The notes under the pieces are model-generated. The model was not told the DNA's origin, made no database searches, and saw only the letters and a program-made list of their open reading frames with translations. Positions 1 through 11,285 of a DNA stretch of 64,000 nt are shown here, in pieces. Origin of the DNA: Ophioderma brevispina. Its lineage: Eukaryota; Echinodermata; Ophiuroidea; Amphilepidida; Ophiodermatidae. The DNA lies in NCBI GenBank assembly GCA_023653785.1, contig JAMKCH010035963.1, forward strand, positions 36,961 through 100,960, read 5' to 3'. The first letter of the stretch is position 1; each line of letters begins with the position of its first letter. The position numbers were made by a program, and so were the translations under genes.

Positions 1-599
1 TTTCAAGGGAATTTCCACAAAATGTAGCTTTTTAATGGTGCATACAGTCTAACATGAACAAGTAAAAAATTGAATCTGACCGACTTCAGACTCATTTTGC
101 TTGATCGCATCGCATATGTTTAGTCAGTTCTGGCCTGTATGAAATACTAGTCCATTTAACATTGAAATTAAAAACCATAGGCTTTATTTAACATTTTCCT
201 TTAAAATATAGGGGCTTCGGAGCTAAACAGTCAGGAATATAACATAAGCATTAAAAAATAAAATTTCAATCTGTTCTCTAAACTTTGTTTATTTGGCATA
301 GGTCTGTAGATTTCAAAAATCAAGCTACATATAATCTTTAGCTATGTAGACAAGCAAGGAACATATTTATAGGCTATAGAACTAACACGGTCGAACATTG
401 ACATACACACATACAAGTGATAGACAAACAAAGAATGGATCTTCAGTTTTGTCAATGTATGTTTTTATTAGAATGTACACAACCCCAACACAAAAAGAAA
501 AGTTTAAGTTATATCCTTATAGCTAACATATGTTAATTCAGACTAACTCATAATTCCAATACTTTCAACTTAAGGTGTGCTTTAACATTTTCTAAACTC

Positions 600-2450
600 T
601 ATAGCAGTAGATTAAAGACTTTTGAATGTTCAAATCTGGGGTCAAAATTGACACCAGAAAGTCAAAAAAAAATCAAAATTGACCCAAAATCTGAGTCAGT
701 GAAGTTAAAATGGCAAAGTAATATTCCACTTATTTATGAGCAATTTTAAAACTTCTAAAATGAAAATCCTCATTTCTATTAATATATTGGATAGATTAAA
801 ATATAAATTTGACATTTTGGGTCAAAGACACACCCCAAAGAGCATAAAATAGTCAATTTAATAGTTCCCTTGATTGAATCGCCTTGGACTCCAATACCCA
901 TATGTTAAATATCGTGCCAGTATCATTTCAAACCAGTTTTTGAGATAAGGGCTAAAAATGTGATTTATGAAGCCTCTTAGAATACTGTGTAAAAATAATA
1001 AATTATGGACTTTTTCATCTTCTATATAATATTTAAGTTAAATATTTTACATCTACGATTTCACAGAGTAAAGAGACAAAAGTATTTTTTCTACAGACAC
1101 CATATTATATTCTGCACTTCCTGTAAATCTGTGGATCCAGGGAACGAGGCTATTAACGAGTGATCTTTATAATTTGACTCCAAAATTGACCCTAGAAAGG
1201 CCAAAAGGAGGTCAAATAGACCCCAAAAGAGTGTGAAGTAAAAGCTATATAAATTGGGCAAGTTGAAGCAATTGGAATAGACAAATGTTTGCCCTTTTCG
1301 TCAGCTGGCAACCACATCAATTGGCATTAACTAAACGATTCCCGTTTTGGCCAAAGGTTGACAATCATCATATTCTTTCGACTTTTGTCGAAATACGTGG
1401 CGTACTTCTTTGCAAAACGTCTTTATCATGCATTGCTGCTCCCACTTCAAAGAAAAGCTCTTCTATAGCTCTTCTGCATAGCATATCAGAGTAGGTTAGT
1501 GATCTGCAACCTCTACTTGGACATGAATAAAAGTCTGATATAATCTGGTCCTTGACTTTAAAGCAATGCCCACCAAACTGTGCTCTCTTATGTGCCACAA
1601 TTGTGGAGATAGGAGGAATTTCACCATAGATCCGATGTTCAGTAGGATGTTTTTCCAGGAGATATGTTCAACTCGCATGAGTTGTCTGTTATAAGTGCCA
1701 TTTAAAAGGTCCTGCAGCTCCCCATTCATTGTCAATGTTTCTGCACCATACAGTAAGATGATTTCCACACAGGCCTGTAGGAGGCAATCTTAGTTGCTCT
1801 GGAGACAACAGACTTTCATATTATACATAACCATAATAGTAAAACATTTGTGATAATTTCAGGGCTGAAATAAACCAAAAAATCTGATTTAACAACATTT
1901 TAGCATAGCTTTCATTCCGAAAGAACAACTGTTTTACCTACTAGATGCAAGTTTTACCTATAGTAGTTTCAGGAAAAAAGACTGAAATTGTGCCGTATTG
2001 GGTTAAATTTTGACCAATTTGAGTTGGACCGTTTTGATCCCTTTCAAAGTTTTTCATTGCTAATGTCAGTAGAAGGAACACTAAATTAGGAGAGGGGCTA
2101 TTTTTTCAAAAGGGGACTTCCCCAAAAATTACAAAGGGGAAAAATTTGGTCCCCCAAAATTACAAAAGGGAAAATTTGGCAAAAGTGGACTTTTTACCCA
2201 AATATTTACCCTTTTAAAAAAAAAAGCATATACCCTATATTTTGTTGCTCGCAAAATCTATTTTTGGCCTTTTTAAGCTCTTTTAGGGGGCTTTTGGAAT
2301 GGGAGCGTCAGCCCCACCGACCCTCCCCTGGTTACAAGCCTGATATTGTTCATTATTACCAATTTTTAACCTTTTTAACAGCACAAGACTGCAGATATGT
2401 AAACCGTGCATTAATTGGTTAATATATTTTGACCAAATTGGGTGTAATTT
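600..2450. repeat. Degenerate, partly inverted copies of the TCAATTTTGACC word
   Basis: Short copies of a palindromic word built on GGGTCAAAATTGACCC and an adjoining 'GGCC..TTCTGGGGTCAA' phrase occur near 641, 672, 815, 1176, 2005 and 2425. Several are in the opposite orientation to the ordered array at 2555-3150. The sequence between them is AT-rich and has no coding features apart from the LINE fragment at 1368-1768. Confidence 0.5.
1368..1768 (-). pseudogene. Non-LTR retrotransposon RT C-terminal fragment
   Basis: Two overlapping minus-strand frames together carry the motif series found at the C-terminus of many LINE ORF2 proteins. In order they are LLYGAETLTMNGELQDLLNG, a T-Y-N-R-x-LMRVEHISWK segment, FGGHCFKVKDQIISD and RGCRSLTYSDMLCR. 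The frame changes around 1560-1600, so it is a dead fragment. It lies inside the larger word-repeat region and may have been carried or inserted there. Confidence 0.65.
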
Positions 2451-2554
2451 GACCATTATTATCCGAAGTTTTCAATTCTGGATGTCACTACTAATAAAAG
2501 TGAATATAGGTTTTAAATTGGCAATTGATTATTGAAATTCCTGCCTTAATATTG

Positions 2555-3150
2555 AGATATATGCATACCAAATTTTCCTTGTTTTACCCATTTTACCCAT
2601 CACCATTCTATGATTTTTATCATATTTGGGTCAATTGTGACCCTTTTTGGCCCTTTCTGGGGTCAAACATAACCACAGATTCCAACATTCAAATTCTTCT
2701 TGAATCTACAGCTATACAGTGAGGGAATTAAATAGTTACATTTTAAAATTAAGATAAAATAAATACATCACCATTCTATGATTTTTGCCATAGTTGGGTC
2801 AATTTTGACCCCTTTGTGGCCATTTCTAGGGTAAAAAATAACCAGAAGATTCCAACATTCAAATTCTTCTTGAATCTACAGCTATAAAGTGGGGAAAATT
2901 AAATACCATTACATTAATATGAAGTTGGAATCACCATTCTATGATTTTTACCTTATTTGGGTCAATTTTGACTCCTCTTTGGTCCTTTCTGGGGTCAAAA
3001 TTAACCCCAGAATCCAACATTCAAATTCTTCTTGAATCTATAGTTATATATTGGGGTGAATTAAATAGTATTACATTTCAATATGAAGTTGGAATAAATA
3101 AATCACCATTCTATGATTTTTACCTAATTTGGGTCAATTTTGACCTATAA
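2555..3150 (+). repeat. Tandem array, ~168-bp unit, 3-4 copies
   Basis: The phrase TCACCATTCTATGATTTTT recurs at about 2600, 2768, 2931 and 3103, a spacing of 163-172 bp. Each unit then carries GGGTCAATTTTGACC, a variant of 'GGCC..TTCTGGGGTCAA' and AACATTCAAATTCTTCTTGA. Small open frames here are by-products of the repeat. Confidence 0.85.
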
Positions 3151-4059
3151 AAAAGAATTGCACCACTAATGATTTCTACATCCACCCAGGTGATGATCCA
3201 CACATATGTCCCTAACACCTGGGACCATTGGCATTTTTCTACTGGACCACCTACCATAACTCGAAAACTATAGCCCTTTTTCAAAGTGGCTGACGTACTA
3301 TTTGGTATATTGAATGCTTCTGATATTTTATGCCATCTGCGTATGATATTAGGTCAAATTTGTGGAAAATATCAAATGCATTGGTATAATGGTTTTAACC
3401 ATATTAAAGAAAATATAAATATAAAAGTCTTTTTTTTTCAAAAAAATACTAAAAAAACACGTTTTTAACCTAATTTTGTACCCTTAGCATCCTTAAACTA
3501 TACCTAAATTGGTATCATCTTGTAGAAAATTTGATTGGCTTTTAAATGACGTAAACGGCGCTATTTTTGGAGGTTGTAATCAAAAGTTATACATAAAAAC
3601 ATGTTTTTAGGTAAGAAAGCGGCCATTTTGGATGCCATCTTGGATTTTTATTTTTTCGCAAGAGGCTTATTTAACCCAACATCACTTTTCATACCCCCCA
3701 ACATATACACTATGCATGTATGGGGTCAAAAATTTTAGAGCAGGTCAAACCTTTTTTAAGCGAGATACGGATTGTTGGCTCCTGGACTAATACCTCTTCA
3801 ACAAAAATGAAAAAGTCATATGATGAAGGCTGATTTTTTGAGTTACAGAGCATCGAAAAATTTGGCTGTTTTCAAAATGTCCACGTCTAGTTTAATGTTA
3901 ATATAAGTTAAAATTTCACAGTTTCCCCAAACCCTCAGAAATTATACAAAAATGGCACAGGCAAAATATTTACCACCCAAATGGTTTGTTACTAGTCCAC
4001 ACATTATGATTAATTTCAAATTTCATTTAAAGACACAACTTATCAACATTTTGTGACTC
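3151..4059. other. No gene recognised
   Basis: AT-rich sequence without a coding pattern. It includes a stretch of degenerate repeat-like text (3190-3480) in the same style as the neighbouring arrays. No family was identified. Confidence 0.4.
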
Positions 4060-4325
4060 TTCATTTAGGCAAGGGCCATATTTGGGACGCCAACACTGTC
4101 TCAACACTGACATCGTCTGCTACACCTAGTTTATTTAGTGGTGAGATTCCTTACCCTTTGAGCTCTGTAACCAAGATAACATAACCACTTTCAGATACCA
4201 ACTGAAATCCCACTTCTTCCCTAATTTATAGGGTTTTCTTTTGTTTTTTCCCCTTCTATATAGCGCTCTGCCCACATTGTAAAATTAGGCGTTCTATAAA
4301 GCTCATTGATTATGATTATGATTAC
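4060..4325 (+). mobile_element. LINE 3' end (RT C-terminus and tail)
   Basis: The plus strand ends with a typical LINE 3' layout. A C-terminal coding scrap in changing frames (SSVTKIT, then TFRYQL and KSHFF-like) is followed by an untranslated stretch with TATATAGCGCTCTGCCCACA and TTCTATAAAGCTCATTGA. It finishes with a short (GATTAT)n tail at about 4308-4325. The clade (CR1/L2-like) is a guess from the tail. Confidence 0.5.
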
Positions 4326-4840
4326 CTAGGGTGCCTTGTTACTTAGTCAAGGGCGCAGTCAACGCACAGCATTTTAGCGACGCATCTCAACATTTGATTC
4401 CAGACATAATACTTTTTTACAATTTAAATGTGGAAGAATGAGCTATCATTTACATTGGAATTTTTAAAGAAATGATGGTTGATAGAAGATGTTTGAGGGA
4501 AGTTTAAAATTATCTGTGGAGATGAGTTGGGGAGAGTCACTCTTTATTTATGAAAATGGTATCCAAGGAATAGCTAAGAGTGGACTGCACTATGTGAATG
4601 TATTGACACTATGAAATAAAATCACTGAAATCTGTAATGAACATTGAAAAAAAAAGAAGCACTGAAATGTTCACTGAAAATGTGATCATTTTGGTGGAAA
4701 AAATTAGTGCATTCAGTGTGATTAAGGCTAGGTCAGTAATACGTTGAGTTATGTCAAGAGATGGCCACCTTTTTATTTGCTTCAATGGTTATTTTTAGGC
4801 TGTAATTTTTGAATGTCACAAGTCCTTAATGAGTCCTACC
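4326..4840. other. No gene recognised
   Basis: Unique-looking AT-rich spacer. At 4620-4700 it contains a few near-repeats of 'ACTGAAATGTTCACTGAAAAT'-like text, too short to classify. Confidence 0.4.
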
Positions 4841-5060
4841 TTACATGTGAGTGCTTACACCAAGGAAGCTGAAGATGTCGCCATGTTTCTTGCCAATTTC
4901 GAGAAAAAAGCCAAATAATTCGCAGGATTCAGCACCGTCGTAGCTACCCATGGCGATGTCAATGGGATTGTGGGATGTTTTCTTGTCCCATGTCTCACCT
5001 GAGTTGAACAGCCAAGATCTCATATGTATGATGATGTGCCTCTTTTTGCTGAAAATGTTG
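4841..5060 (-). pseudogene. Reverse-transcriptase-like fragment (GSYDGAE motif)
   Basis: One open minus frame reads RSWLFNSGETWDKK, then PIDIAMGSYDGAESCELFGF. I associate the D-x-x-MGSYDGAE-x-CEL-x-G pattern with reverse-transcriptase-like open frames that are multicopy in cnidarian, mollusc and echinoderm genomes. The expected downstream palm motif (YRDDG-type) is absent after the stop at 4841, so this is a short relic. The assignment comes from memory of the motif and needs a search. Confidence 0.45.
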
Positions 5061-5439
5061 CCTTAGTTGGAGGAAGTAAGTGTAGTAAAGTCTCCAGGGC
5101 AGCAGTTTAGAAGTTGGAGTATAGACGGGTAGGAACGGTACCTATACGGCAATAATAAAAGCATTGCTTCTTGTTTCAGTCTATTGAACTGTTTTCAATA
5201 CCATTGAGCGGTAGGGATAACAACATGCAAGAACAAAAATGGGTAGACATCGACATGCAGATCTGCCAACAGGGAAGATCATCTAGAGATCACGTCTGCT
5301 GTGGAACACAGAAGGCATGTTTCACGAGAGAGGGGTCCAGTAGTTTGGCCTTATCTAGAAAACACATTTTTCAGTACAATTTTTGTTTGGTCACTTTTTC
5401 AGATGTTTTTACCTATTTAAACTCATGAAATTCACAAAA

Positions 5440-5960
5440 GCAAAATCTGGTAGAAATTTGAGTTGCCTACAATAAGTAGTTTTCACGATATGAAACTTTT
5501 TGAGGGGTGAATGTTACACTTTTTGATGGACACAATTTTTCCATTTTTGTCCATCAAATGTTACATTCGCCTGAAAACGTATTTTGTTTTTAAAAATTGA
5601 TCTGAACAAAAGGACATTTTTTGAAAATTGGCTTGATATGAATAAGTGTCCTAAAATACATAATATATCTATTAAAAAAATCAAATCCTCTCACAAAAAG
5701 TAGGCAAAAAATCATCTTGTTTGTTGCAAATGTTACATTTGATGGACTATGTGTCCCATAAAATATGTACATTGCATTAAGAAAAATTGGATTTTAGTTT
5801 AAAATACTTTTCTTGCCCACATTTTACTTTTGGAGTGTGTCTTGCCTCAAAACTTTACATATAAAACTGATTAAATGACCCAAAATTACATTTGATACTA
5901 GAAATTTATTACACATTTTATGTAAAATCGGGAAAATTTGGACCCCTCTATCACAAAACC
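5440..5960. repeat. Word array: ATGTTACATTTGATGGACA
   Basis: Variants of the phrase 'TTTGTCCATCAAATGTTACATT' occur at about 5508-5532, 5545-5572 (opposite orientation) and 5727-5757, with a weaker copy near 5885. The spacing is irregular and both orientations are present, which gives local fold-back potential. Confidence 0.55.
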
Positions 5961-5969
5961 TGCCAGAAG

Positions 5970-6880
5970 GAGATTGGGACTACTTTGTTGCACCTACCAA
6001 GAGTCTTAGCACTATTTGCATAACCCCAACAGTGACTTGTGGCTTCATCTTCTGAGGTACAATTGTGTCTCTTCTGTCACATGTTGGTAAGGGCTATAGA
6101 GTGGTTATTAGACGTAAGTGCACATGCCAAAGGCATATAGTAAGCAGTGGTGTACCCCGCTTTTTTAATTGGGGGGGGGGGGGGCACATGTTTTTTCATG
6201 GTTGTGTGAAGCATATATTAAAATTTTAAGTATAGTATAGGCCTTTTTTTTCACTGTAAATTGGCATGTGCATGTGTGCAGAAAATAACTAATTTTTTTT
6301 TTTTGGGGGGGGGGCAAGATCCACCGCAGTTTAGAAAATTTTAGAAGGGCTAGTTCAGCAGCAAATGCACCAGGAAGTTCATGTTCCATATTGGCAAGTA
6401 TGTATTCATGTCTGAAGTATGGACAGTCATTCAGTCTGTTCTTTCGCAACACAGGTTAGAAATTGCTGATGCAGGTATGCAGGCCTGGATTTAGAACCTC
6501 AAAAATGGGCCTGCATTTATAAGGGTCACCATCGACTCCAGTATTCAACTGGGAAGCAGTGGCTTCCTTTCTTTCCATATAGGTCATCTGACTTTAGTGT
6601 CACTCCCCATGAACATGTGAAACAGGTGCACATTGAGTTTGGACAGTTAACTGTGATTCAGAAGATCAAGAACATTTAAGTGGAGTTATACCCAGTTGAG
6701 AAAGTGTCAACTAAAGTGTAAACAAAAGTTTGGGATATATGTCTTGCTAGTATTCACATTAGGGTCAGTAAATCAATTATGAATATGAGACAAGTGTGAC
6801 AAGTTATAGCATCATCTAAAGAATATTGTCTATAAAATTGGCGTATATTTTAATCTGCCAAGCTGGATGGATATAAATTA
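5970..6880. other. Spacer with poly-G/T tracts, no gene recognised
   Basis: The stretch contains homopolymer runs (G at 6171-6184, T then G at 6293-6314). A phrase at 6146-6160 (GCAGTGGTGTACCCCG) recurs as its reverse complement near 54824-54839, probably the end of a dispersed element. No supported coding region. Confidence 0.4.
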
Positions 6881-6889
6881 GACTCTGGA

Positions 6890-8048
6890 AGGTGACGATA
6901 GAATCCAGAATGGCTTCCATCTAACCCCCATCATGACTGTCTCTTGTACTTCCCTCTAACAAGCTGTATAGTCTGGCTGCTGTGCTGAAGTTTGGTACCT
7001 TTGTATGATCTTGATGTCGCAGGAAAAACTTGAGTCTTTGGGAATGGTAGATGAACACACTCTCCTTCCAAGAGCAGCAGAAAGTCTGACGATGCCAAAA
7101 ACTTAGTTGGAATAGTCATTTTGAGCCTTCCACAAAACATTTTAAAGATGCATTTTGTGATCCTGAGGCTAACACCTTGGTTTTTGTTTATGGTTCACTG
7201 GATATCCTCAAGAAAAGGTTATTTCAGAAGTTTTTGACAGTTTGTTTTGGTGTTATGAGCAAATGTTCGTATCACACTGCCCATGGACCACTGTGTTGTA
7301 ATTTCTGTCCGTTTACGGACAGAAAATACAAAATTGCAAATTTATCCTACAATCTTGTTCATAAGTCCTTGGAACACCTGTTAATATTGGCAGCTATGAA
7401 GTGATAATAGGCTTGAAACGCATTGTAACTATAACTTTCTCTCCCCATCCCCTCCCAATCAGTGTTGAAAATAATATGGTGCGAGATTGCTCAAGTGTGT
7501 CGTGCTCATGCAACATTGAAATGGGTGGGCGGGAACCAAATCTGCACAAAGTGTTCCAACAATTTTGAACAAGATTGTAGAATAGATCGAATATGCACGA
7601 AAAATTTGGCACACATACTATACTTAGGCCAATGGTTCAGATGGTATAAAAATCTCAACATGTTGAGGTAAGTTGGGGCACGAGGCTGTGAATCACGAAA
7701 TGCCCCTTTAAAGCATTCATTGTGAATATAGCACTGTAAGCAAAAAACCTTTGGGCTCCAAAGAAAAGTCATTGAGAAGAATGACTATATCTCTGCTGCT
7801 CCTATCCATGCATAGGTTGTTGTTGCAGGGTTGCAAAAGGCCTGAAATATTGTTGTCAATGGCTGAAATGTGAAGCTCTTGTCACATTTGGTAGGCCCCA
7901 TGATGATGACATTACAATATTTCCTGTGCCCTTCAGCAAGCAGGGTGTGTATGGCTCTAGCAAAATCAGAATGCTGTATGCCATTCCTCTCAACCAGGCT
8001 CACACTTGCTATCCTGTGCGGCCGCGGTTGAGGATGTGTACCCTCCAT
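6890..8048 (-). pseudogene. P-loop helicase-like mobile-element protein, split relic
   Basis: Two minus-strand blocks belong to one protein. The block at 8048-7785 reads FARAIHTLLAEG, YCNVIIMGPTKCDKSF and FCNPATTTYAWIGA. The block at about 7115-6890 reads DFLLLLEGECVHLPFPKTQ and, in another frame, ETVMMGVRWK. They match a helicase-like (SF3/Rep-type) family of multicopy proteins in marine invertebrate genomes. In the Walker A loop the second glycine is Asp (GPTKCDKS rather than GxxxxGKS), so ATPase activity is unlikely. An insertion of about 650 bp separates the halves. The source element class is uncertain. Confidence 0.55.
7130..7784. mobile_element. Insertion splitting the helicase relic
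   Basis: The two halves of the helicase-like relic are separated by sequence unrelated to it. It includes a perfect 11-bp-arm hairpin at 7302-7325 (TTTCTGTCCGT, two-base loop) and an AT-rich stretch. Clear terminal repeats were not found, so the boundaries are set by where the helicase frames stop. Confidence 0.4.
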
Positions 8049-8099
8049 AGCTTGGCCCCCTTAGAGATGCCTCCACATTGGCCATTTCTCAGGCTGTAC

Positions 8100-9030
8100 T
8101 AAGAGCCTCTTCAACCACTTTATTTTCTCTGATTCATGATAAATTCGGCCAGATAGGATTTGTCCTTTCTCTTCTGCATATTATCAAAGGCTAGTAACTC
8201 AAGCCTCATGTTGAGATTGTTTTGCACTGAGATCTCGTATGTCCACTTTTATAGCATTACTGCATGCGGAAGTTTTTCTAAAATAATAAAAATCTTTTTT
8301 TCAAAAAAAGATTGTGTAGCAGGGAATGACCCTGTCTCAAAGATGTATAAAACAGTGTGATACTTTTGGAAGTTGATGCTTTAAATGAAATATCCTCTTC
8401 TTTACAGCTTGTGGTAAATTATTGCTATATTTAGCCTATTTTCATTTCCCAAGAAAGGTCCTTTAATCTATAACCACACAACATCTCTTCATATGCTTTG
8501 ATCTCTAATGGCAACAGTGCCAAACATGGTGGTCATCTACATATTGTGGTTTCATTTTTGCATTAAATTGCTCTTTCTTGCAGCCTTGATTTAACAATAT
8601 GCCCATCCAAGGCAGTTAATGGGATCTTTCCTCAGTAGAATTAATACTACATAAAATGATCATAAAAAAATTATGGATTTACATTTTGCAGATATAAAAA
8701 TTCTTAAGTCATCAGCTTGCTGATGTTATTAAAGGTACCCAAAATTATGTCTTTTTATGCTTTAACACCCTTTCAACAACAGCATCAAGGTACCTTGCAG
8801 GGATGGGTTGAGTTCTGGTAATCAACCTAATGGGAGTCCATGTTCCTAACAAGACCCTACATAATCCCTGCTCTCCAACTTTCCTATGTTGAATCTCCTG
8901 ATTGTGCAATCCACTTTCTTGGAAGGCTGCCAGGCCATGGGATTTTGTGGTAGGGTTAGGGTTAAGAAATCTTATGATAGTGTGTTGGCTATGGGCGTAT
9001 GGAAGCACAAGTGTATCACTTTTCTTATTC
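8100..9030. other. No gene recognised
   Basis: AT-rich sequence. A 105-codon minus frame at 8745-9062 has no recognisable motif and runs into the minisatellite, so I do not treat it as a gene. Confidence 0.4.
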
Positions 9031-9032
9031 CT

Positions 9033-9530
9033 AGATAAGGAAGCCTTATCTCCAAATAACACTCTGTTAACTGGAGATTACGCTTCGTTAACTGGAGATA
9101 ACAAAGCTGAACCCCAAATAATGCGCCTTATATGCGCCTTATCTTGAGATAACAAAGCTTAACTTCAAATAACGGCCCTTATCTGGGGTTAACAAAGCTG
9201 AACCCCAAATAATGGTCCTTAGGCCTATATAGAGTTAACAAAGGTTATCTAGAGATAACAAAGCTGAACCCAAAATAACGGTCCTTATCTTGAGATAACC
9301 CAGCTGAATCCCAAATAATGTCTCTTATCTAGTGTTGACAAAGCTGAACCCCAAATAACATCCCTTATCTTGAGTTAACACTCCTTATCACCCCAGCTGA
9401 ACCCCAAATAACGGACCTTATCTGGAGATAACAAAGCTGAACCCCAAATAACGGTCCTTATCTAGGGGTTTACAAAGCTTATCTTGGGATAAGGTTCCTT
9501 ATCTCTAGATAAGGAAGAGTCTACTTAAAT
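9033..9530 (+). repeat. Minisatellite, ~47-bp unit
   Basis: Eight or nine degenerate units of 'AACAAAGCTGAACCCCAAAT' plus 'AACGGTCCTTATCTGGAGAT' run from about 9070 to 9480; GCTGAAC occurs near 9108, 9198, 9262, 9302, 9350, 9400 and 9438. Each unit contains the complementary words TTATCT and AGATAA, so single units can fold. Confidence 0.85.
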
Positions 9531-10019
9531 AAAGTGGTAATTTGACCAATTTGTGCACTCTTGTGTCACGAGGCGACTCATTATTTACATGAATGTAGCC
9601 CCACTGTCCCAGTAAAGGTCCAATTTCGAAAAGCAGAGACAGTGGGGTATGCCTCACTATGCTATGTAGTACAAAGAATTATGTAAATTCTAAGTCTTAC
9701 TTACCGTAACCATCACGTACGTGTCGTTTCGTAATGTCATCGTTTAACATTTTAGAGGTTTTCGGCATATCTCCTCCAGGTGGAAGTAGGTATAACAATG
9801 ATTTCAAAATTGTTGGCCGAGGACCGGGTTTCTTCTTTTGCTTGAAATTGTTTGGGGTAGGAGAACTGGTTTAAATTCACTACCCCTGTAGCGGCTTTTG
9901 AGTAGAGATTTTGTGATTCGCACCGTGCTTGCTTGCTTGCATGCAAGTTGCAGTTTTGGCGCCGATCCCTTGGTGGCTAATGACAATAGTTTGCACTTCT
10001 GGGTCAAACCCGTTGCCAT

Positions 10020-10065
10020 GGTCCTGTTATTTGGGGTTCAGCTTTGTTATCTGGAGATAAGCTTT
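10020..10065 (-). repeat. Inverted outlying copy of the 47-bp unit
   Basis: One unit (TTATTTGGGGTTCAGCTTTG followed by TTATCTGGAGATAAGC) lies in the opposite orientation to the main array at 9033-9530. Confidence 0.75.
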
Positions 10066-10073
10066 GTTAAGGG

Positions 10074-10437
10074 CAGTGTCAACCTTGAGCTTCCGAGTAT
10101 CTATTTTGGTTTGTAACTTCGCAAATATTTGATTATTGTCTGTAAAAGTATACATTTCTAGAAAGAAAATTGGACGATGAACCCGATGATGGCATCAGAT
10201 TAATGTAAAACTTTCCGTATTTTGAGGAAAAATACTAAAAAAAACATGATTTTGCCCCCAAATTTTCAGACAGCATAACAAAACAATTTGAATTTTCATG
10301 ATTTCTTATGTTATTTTTTAGAAACAAGACAAATAGAGCTTACTTTTCGAAATATAAGGAAAAATGTCAAAAAAGTGTGATTTTTACCTTTCTTTTACAA
10401 AATTTGAGTATAATATTGGAGAATATCTTTAGTTAGA
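10074..10437 (+). repeat. Dispersed repeat, copy 1 (second copy 45511-45905)
   Basis: About 365 bp, starting GTGTCAACCTTGAG, align in the same orientation with 45511-45905 at roughly 80-85% by eye. Shared blocks include TTGTAACTTCGCAAATATTT, GACATCAGATTAATGTA-like text and AGCATAACAAAA. No frame stays open in both copies. The element type is unknown. Confidence 0.8.
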
Positions 10438-11139
10438 AATCGAAAAATTAAAAATTGAGAAAACCGTCCCCAGAGAAGACCGATTGCTCATAGTAGCGAA
10501 AATTAAAAATTACCTTTTACTTCGGTACTTTTGAAGTTACCTTGTTCTGAAAATTTACCACATTTTGCGAAAAATTGAACATTGAGACAATCTGTCTTTG
10601 TTTAGTAAAAAAGTGACTTTCACGCCATTTCAAGCTGTATCTTCTCAAATAACTTTATCTTGAACTTCAAAATTTTTGAGTATGTGTGCAAGTGATGAAA
10701 ATACATCTTTATGCACGAATTGAATCAAACATCTTTTCTCTATAACTCCAGAAATCAGAGAAATTTAAATTTTGTTTATATTTAAATATTATTTTCGTTG
10801 GTTTCCACGATGCGTTCGTTTGCAACGTACATTACCTTAAAACACGCGCACGGCTTCATTACGCAGTTTTAAAAATTCACGCGCGACGCGATGCTGCGCC
10901 TTGCGCCTGACAGAGTGTAATGTGCTTTAAATTCCGCGGTTAAGACCATGTGGTTTTGTGAATTTAAATGGTCAAACAGCTGCTTTAAATCGGCACAACA
11001 AAAAACAAAAAAATAAACTCAGGATTGTCTTGCATTGGATTACCTTTGTTCGGTAACGATTTAGAACACAGTGTGTGTTTTAAAATGGTGCAAAAATTCA
11101 GAAATCCAAAAGTAAAAACAAAAAGCACTAGGGTTAACA
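10438..11139. other. No gene recognised
   Basis: AT-rich spacer with one GC-richer patch near 10800-10930 (CGCGCACGG, CGCGCGACGCG). No coding pattern, terminal repeats or RNA gene found. Confidence 0.4.
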
Positions 11140-11285
11140 CTACCCTTAACCTCAGATAAGGACCGTTATTTGCGGGTTCAGCTTTTGCTCAACCCAAGAT
11201 AGGACCGTTAATGACTTGGGTTCACTTTTGTTATCCTCCAGATAAGGTCATTAATTTTGGGTCAGCTTTGTTAACCCTATTGGAA
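11140..11285 (-). repeat. Inverted block of the 47-bp unit
   Basis: About three degenerate units (AGATAAGGACCGTTATTTG, GGGTTCAGCTTTTG, CCAGATAAGGTCATTA) lie in the opposite orientation to the 9033-9530 array. With the copy at 10020, they make the 9.03-11.29 kb interval look like one fold-back element. Confidence 0.75.
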
